In this document: positions 58,853 to 64,000 of the stretch, piece after piece
How the letters are laid out: every line of letters starts with the position of its first letter
Numbering within the stretch: position 1 is the first letter of the stretch
Assembly (NCBI GenBank): GCA_027625915.1
Contig: JANTQA010000070.1
Span: 4,655,001 to 4,719,000, forward strand
Source of the DNA: Anaeramoeba flamelloides
Lineage: Eukaryota > Metamonada > Anaeramoebidae
Direction of reading: 5' to 3'
Length of the DNA stretch: 64,000 nucleotides
The notes under the pieces: model-generated
The model's database searches: none
What the model was told of the DNA's origin: nothing
The model's input: the letters and a program-made list of their open reading frames with translations, nothing else
Program-made: the position numbers and the translations under genes

Positions 58853-61563
58853 TATTTAAAAATTTTTATTTTAATTTTTTCTTTTAGGAAATTAAAAGAA
58901 TAAAAATTTTATTTGTGTTGAATTTAAGCAACTCTTTGAAGATTTTTTAAAGACACCAATACCTTTTTTTTGAATTTTGTCGAGTTGGCTAAGAGTAATT
59001 GAGAAATGTCTAAAAAAAAAAAAATGAAAATTAATAATCTTATAAAAGCAAAAAAAACCCTTCATATTCAATTTGTCACATAATAATTCACCTAAATCTA
59101 TAATACAAGAACTTATGTTTATTATTAAGTTTAGGAAAACTTGTATTTAGTTTTTTCTTTTTCAAAAATTCCATCTCAAAAAAATTATTTCCAAAAAAAA
59201 GAGGTTAAGGTTTCAGTCCTCTACAACAAACATGGCATAAGACTTAAAACAGTTATTGGTTATATTCTCTACTTACAAATTTTGTTTATTCAAAGTGTCA
59301 AGATATTCTAATTTACTAAGAAACCCAGAAAAGACAATTTATATTTTACGATAAAATATTTTCTATCATTTTCTTATAAAAAAGAAAATCATTAAATTCA
59401 TTTTATTTCTAACTTTAGAAAAAGTTTTTGCTCTGTTGATTACTATTCCCATCTGTGCTATATTCATAATTATTTTTGTAAATACATTAATAAAATTTTT
59501 TTTTTCTTTTTTGAGATAATTTTTTGATTGATCAAATAATAGATTTATTCAACCTTATGAGAAATAATTTTTTATTTTAATAAGGATAGTTTTTACCATT
59601 CGAATTTCAAATTTTTGACAAAGAGACAGATTTTATCAGAAATTGTGTTTTTATACTAATATGAAATTTGTTATTATTAATTTTATTTTCTTCTAGATAA
59701 TTAGAATTAAGTAATTTTTTCCACAAAATAAAATATTACTTTTTTTATTCCAATAATGCTTGAAATTGTGATAATAATTATTGTGAAAAAGACCAAACAA
59801 TTTATTCCAAAAATAAACAATTTTTTGAAACAAGTTTTAAAAACCAGAAAATGGCTTTTTTCAAACCTTAAAGAAAACAATTTTTTTCTTTTTTTTTTTT
59901 ATTGTTTAAGGGGGGAGTTTTTAGTTCCTCTTGTTTACCCGAATTCCTAAATTGTGATTTAGAAATTTTTTAAAGATTTCCATATACTTTTATTTTCCAC
60001 TAGGGCTAATAAAGCTATGGAATCTTTTCTGTTAATAATATTAAGAATATTATTGTTTTTTAATATATGAGATATATTAATCTTTTTTAATTCAGATATC
60101 CAGATTTTACGATTATTTTCATAGGCTGGGCAGTTCAAGAAAAAATTTTTTTCTTAATAGATCTATATTTAATTAATAAACTTTTGTAAAGTTTTATATC
60201 AAATTTAGAGTTATTTAATCACCTATATCTTTATTAAATTTCTTTTTTTGGGATTTGAATTGATATATTAATAATTTAAAATAATAACATAATAAAAAAT
60301 TTTCTTTCAAAATCAATTTTTTCTAAATTAAAACAAAAATGAATTTACATAATTTCAAAGAATTAACTTCATTTTTAATAAAAATAATAAGGTTCCTGTT
60401 TTTTGGTTTATATTGGAAACATGTAAATTTTGATTTCAATAAATAGACTCAAATTAATAAATATTTGGATGAGGTTAAATCTTCAATTCCAGAAGTAAAA
60501 ATACGAATGAATAAAAAAAATTCTTGAGAATTTTACAACATTTCATTTTATTTTCGAAAAATATTAATCTCTTAATTAAACTTTTATTATAAATTGATTT
60601 TCCTAAATCTGAAAAAAATAGGAAATATAATTGCATTTGACCAAGATATCGAAGAAAAAAAATGATTAATTTCAAAGATATTTAGAATTCTTACTAACTA
60701 TATACCCACATTAATCACTGATAAATATTCTTTAACCCTCACTTGTTTTTGGAAAGAAGTCAATCAATGAGAAAAAATATTATCAAAAAATGTTTAAAAA
60801 TTAGAAAATTTTCAAAATTTTTTCTTGTTTTTTGGATATTTTTTTTTTTTATAATTGAGCATATACACTTAGATTAAATTCATTGGGATTAGGTTGTTTT
60901 TTAAATAAATATAAGATCTGAAAAGGAATATATTTTATAATTTTGAGAGAAAAAACAAAAGTCAAAGTAAACAATTTGGGAAAAGCTTGAGATATATTAA
61001 TAATTTCACTTTCCAAATATTAAGAATTGTATCTAAATGAATTCTTCATATATGCCACAAATATCTCCCTTTCATTTTTGTTAATGCTCTGGCAATCGTT
61101 TATTAAAGTATAATAATCATATTTATTTAAGAAAGATAAATCTTTAAGTCGTTTCTTTTTTTAAAAAATAAATTTTACAAACAGTTAATTAACGACAAAT
61201 TAGTTTTATCGGAATAATTCTTACAAGGAAACAAGGAACAGAATTCTTTCAATACATTGTAATTGCCTTGGGTAGTTGATATTTTGATATTAAATACTGA
61301 GTGGTGTTCAGTAAATCCAGCATAACTCTATACTACTCTGAATAACAATTTTATTAATAGTGAGGATTTAGAAAAAAACCAAAAATAAAAAAAAATTTTT
61401 AAAAACATCTTATTTTTCGACAAAAAAATTTTTATTTTAATCTGTGGATAAAACATCTTAAGAACCTTAACTCTCATTCAGAAGTTGTGTTTGTAAGAAA
61501 CAAATTCATTTGGATCCTTGGTGCTTTATGTTTTTATTTAATATATGTTTTTTTTTTTTCTCC
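58853..61563. other. Intergenic region (2.7 kb), promoter side of the FHA-AAA gene
   Basis: It is AT-rich with homopolymer runs. A solitary ATTATTTCCAAAAAAAAGAG near 59186 resembles a TTATTTCC element end, but no partner end was found. The 59756-59950 and 60475-60675 frames are not supported. Confidence 0.5.
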
Positions 61564-62511
61564 TTATTTATCCTTTTTTGTTTTTTGGATAAAATGAGTG
61601 AGATCTTTCACAAATTTTTCAGGCTTTTCCCAATGTAAGCCATGTCCTGTGTTTTTGTACACAATTAACATCGACTGCTCAAGAACTTCATTCAATATTT
61701 TCTGATCATCTTCTGGGAACACTTCGTCTTTGTCTCCCCATAAAATTAAAACTTGTTTATTCATTTCTTTCAATTGGCTTTGGTAGTCACATTTGATAAG
61801 TCCACTTAAGGTTATTTTCCATGTGTCTGAATTTAGTTTCAGGCTTTCGTCAATTATTCGATTTATAAATTTATCAGGAAGCTTACTTGCAACAGTGCTT
61901 GTTTGGAATTCAGAAACGAATTCTCGATCAATTGGGTCCTCCAGTTTCTGAACATCAGAATTCAGCCCACTCAAGACAGGGTTTTTGTGACAGGACGCAG
62001 CTGATCCGATAAGCACCAGGCTTTCAACCTTCTCTGGGTGTGTAATTGCAACTTTTTGTGAAATGAAAGTACCCATCGAGTGGCCAACGAGAATCGCTTT
62101 TTCAATACCCTTCTGGTTCATAAAGTTGACAACATCATCAGCAAAGGAACGAATTTCGTAGTCTTCAGATCGCCCGGAATTACCGTGTCCACGTAAAGTT
62201 AAATAGATGCAATGATAATTTTCATTGTCCATAAATTTCATCACTCTACTGAAAGAAAACCAACTGTCCGTATATCCGTGAATAAAGACTATCGTGGTAT
62301 CATGTGTCTCGCCTCTTTCGACATATTCAATTTTTAGCCCCACCGATTCTAATATAAGAGATCTTGGTACTGGTTTTTGATTCTTTGTCTGGCTATTCTC
62401 AGTTGTTTTCTTTTTTTTTTTGAAGAAACCAAGAAAAATAATCACAACAAAAAAGAAGAAAAGAACAAAGAGAATTATAAGTTTGTATTCTTGAAAATTA
62501 ATAAAGACCAT
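61564..62511 (-). CDS. Membrane-anchored alpha/beta hydrolase, 315 residues
   Basis: A single-exon gene. Residues 11-30 form one hydrophobic anchor followed by KKKKK, so the catalytic domain is probably tethered with the basic stretch on the cytosolic side; orientation is inferred. Hydrolase fold: oxyanion-region HGYTDSW 78-84, LTLRGHGNSG 104-113, nucleophile elbow GHSMG with S145, acid D262 in GDKDEVFP, and catalytic H290 in NTGHGLHWEKP. The full Ser-Asp-His triad is present. The family includes esterases, lipases, epoxide hydrolases and C-C bond hydrolases; with aspartate replaced by serine at the nucleophile it is not an epoxide hydrolase or dehalogenase. The substrate is unknown. It lacks introns and low-complexity inserts and is less AT-rich than its neighbours, which would fit later acquisition but does not prove it. 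Confidence 0.93.
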   Translation of the reverse strand: MVFINFQEYKLIILFVLFFFFVVIIFLGFFKKKKKTTENSQTKNQKPVPRSLILESVGLKIEYVERGETHDTTIVFIHGYTDSWFSFSRVMKFMDNENYHCIYLTLRGHGNSGRSEDYEIRSFADDVVNFMNQKGIEKAILVGHSMGTFISQKVAITHPEKVESLVLIGSAASCHKNPVLSGLNSDVQKLEDPIDREFVSEFQTSTVASKLPDKFINRIIDESLKLNSDTWKITLSGLIKCDYQSQLKEMNKQVLILWGDKDEVFPEDDQKILNEVLEQSMLIVYKNTGHGLHWEKPEKFVKDLTHFIQKTKKDK

Positions 62512-62789
62512 GGTTGATTCAACAAAATTAAAAAAATAAAAATTGTCAAACCAAATTAAAAGGGGTAAAAATTTTATTTATTGGGGTTGTCATTTGATCG
62601 ACTTTAAAATGTTAAAAATTGTTTTTCTGAATGTTTTCCTTCAGTAAGTGTAGGAATTTTTTCTTATAATTTTGTGAAACGAAAATGATATTTAACATTT
62701 TGTACCCAAGTTTTAATGTTGTTTATCTTCAAATAAATTCATTTTAAAAGTTAAGATTCTTTGGTCACTCAACTAGCTAAAGAGGAAAA

Positions 62790-63190
62790 AAAATGGAAAT
62801 TGGGAAAAAAAAAAGTAAAACACAGTTTTTAATTGGGATCCTTACTAAAAACTAAAAATAAAATAAATTAATTGAAGAAACAAATAAAGTTCAAAGAATA
62901 GTTCATTATATTTTAGTCTGTCAATTCAACAAAAATAATTTAGAATCTCCTTGATTGTTATTAAGAACAATTGAGTGGTTTTGGGAACTCAAAAATAGTC
63001 ATTTTTTTCAATATATTTTAATAATAGATCAATAAAAGAAAAAACTCCATACCTAAAGAGACTTTTAAAAAAACTGTTGTTGTCTTAAATCCTTCATTTT
63101 GTCTTTTATTTTTTTTTTTATTTTATTAATTGATCTTACTTTTTATTTTCAGTTTCTATTAATGTTACAGAATAAAAATTGGATTGAAAT
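62790..63190. mobile_element. TTTCTGTGA-family element, inverted copy
   Basis: The left end reads AAAACACAGTTTTTAATTGGGATC and the right end TTGATCTTACTTTTTATTTTCAGTTTCTATTAATG. The interior matches the reverse complement of the family core (TCATTTTGTCTTTTATT, AATCAATAAAAGAAAAAACTCC). The tandem TTTCTGTGA units are reduced to one partial unit. Confidence 0.7.
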
Positions 63191-63536
63191 TTTTTTTAGT
63201 TTCACTTATTCTCCCAACATGATTGATTTTAACTGTTATTAGTACAACAAACTCTTCAAATGACTGTAAAGTGTAATTGAAGAAAAAGAAATTTTTTTTT
63301 TCAATTTTTATTTTAATTTTTTTTACTTGATCTTACTTATAGAAATGAGATCTTATTAACACTATATCAACTACTAGAATTGAAGTACTGTGATAGTTTA
63401 TTCAAAATTATATTACTGATCTAAAGTTCTATATTCTCCAAAAATTTAAAAAAAAAATATGAAAATCTTTAATTTTACTACAAATATCAACAATTAAAAT
63501 AATCAGAGAAAATAATAATAAAAAAAAAAATTAATA
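63140..63536. repeat. Dispersed repeat, direct copy of 1793-2210
   Basis: It shares TTTTAACTGTTATTAGTACA, GTGTAATTGAAGAAAAAGAA, CTTGATCTTACTTATA and TTCTCCAAAAATTTAAAAAA with 1793-2210, and continues after the MITE at 63733 (TTAAAAAGTGAATCTTTG). Confidence 0.75.
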
Positions 63537-63732
63537 CAGTCAGTTCGACTTTTAATACACAAACTTTGAACACAAATTAATTGATAAAAAAATCCCAAAT
63601 TAAGGCACATTTTTCATATTTTAACAAAATATTTGTAAAAAAATAAAATTCCAAATTTTGTACATTAATTTGAGATTTTTATAGTGCCTGAAATACCATT
63701 GAAAGTTTATGTATCAAAAGTCGAACTGACTG
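63537..63732. mobile_element. CAGTCAGTTC palindromic MITE, copy 3
   Basis: CAGTCAGTTCGACTTTTAAT at the left and AAAAGTCGAACTGACTG at the right, bracketed by TA. Length 196 bp. It interrupts the dispersed repeat, whose uninterrupted relative is at 1793-2210. Confidence 0.92.
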
Positions 63733-63929
63733 TATTAAAAAGTGAATCTTTGAAATTTATGGTGGCTACTAACTGAAGATTATACCAAGGTTTCGAATCA
63801 AAAATTACTTTCATTTTTTATCCCAGGTATCTTCTTGGCTTTTTATAATATAAGTGTAAATATTAACTCTACTTTTTTAAATTTCTCTAACAAAAAGGGA
63901 ATTGCCAGAGAAATATAGTGTAATTTACG

Positions 63930-63930
63930 A

Positions 63931-63966
<36 letters not shown>
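63930..63966. repeat. (CT)n-(AT)n microsatellite
   Basis: About 12 CT units followed by about 8 AT units. Confidence 0.92.
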
Positions 63967-64000
63967 AACTAAAATTCAAAATTTTCCACACAGCTAAAAC

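Larger units (their letters stand above)
62512..64000. other. Upstream region of the hydrolase gene, repeat cluster to the right edge
   Basis: 62512-62790 should include the hydrolase promoter. Beyond it lie an inverted TTTCTGTGA-family copy, a 0.4-kb dispersed repeat, a CAGTCAGTTC MITE and a CT/AT microsatellite. No gene is seen. Confidence 0.6.

Noticed and set aside
1-64000. CRISPR array, bacterial operons or prophage
   Set aside because: No spaced direct repeats of CRISPR type and no prokaryotic genes; introns and domain families are eukaryotic.

Overview
The window is nuclear DNA of a very AT-rich unicellular eukaryote. The evidence is spliceosomal introns with GT..AG ends, an intron-bearing cytosolic ribosomal protein gene (eL32), N/K/Q-rich low-complexity protein segments, eukaryote-only domain families (SH3, PH, MAP3K-type kinase, FHA, Stealth/GNPTAB) and many short inverted-repeat transposons. 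An amoeboid or metamonad protist of the Anaeramoeba or Amoebozoa kind is possible, but no marker here fixes the lineage.

Layout. 1-13718 (-): a three-exon, left-truncated gene for a large adaptor built from repeated SH3-PH-helical modules, with two introns of about 5.6 kb. 15994-22480 (-): a five-exon MAP3K-like kinase with a possible dual-acylation N-terminus and a long basic tail. 22481-30024: gene-free, dense with nested repeats. 30025-37417 (+): a two-exon Stealth/GNPTAB-like phosphotransferase with a 5.7 kb intron full of mobile DNA. 38584-39143 (+): eL32. 41293-42099 (+): a six-pass membrane protein resembling Frag1/DRAM/Sfk1, between long inverted repeats. 44715-50360 (+): a two-exon M18 aspartyl aminopeptidase with a repeat-bearing insertion. 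53232-58852 (-): a two-exon FHA plus AAA ATPase of the type known from plants. 61564-62511 (-): a membrane-anchored alpha/beta hydrolase.

The genes do not form an operon or pathway. The SH3-PH adaptor and the kinase both look like signalling proteins acting at membranes. The Stealth protein and the hydrolase have N-terminal membrane anchors. I joined exons by matching splice phase and protein family continuity, and all joined reading frames close exactly.

The rest is dominated by dispersed repeats: TA-flanked CAGTCAGTTC palindromes, a family ending in TTTCTGTGA iterations, TTATTTCC inverted-repeat elements, TACTGATAAATT elements, 77-bp AGGTTTTTTT hairpins, a 5'-truncated LINE end with a 14-bp target duplication, and several long inverted repeats. 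The most striking observations are the tandem SH3-PH adaptor, whose middle exon is bracketed by roughly 0.9-kb inverted repeats, and a second gene (41293-42099) bracketed by roughly 0.7-kb inverted repeats.
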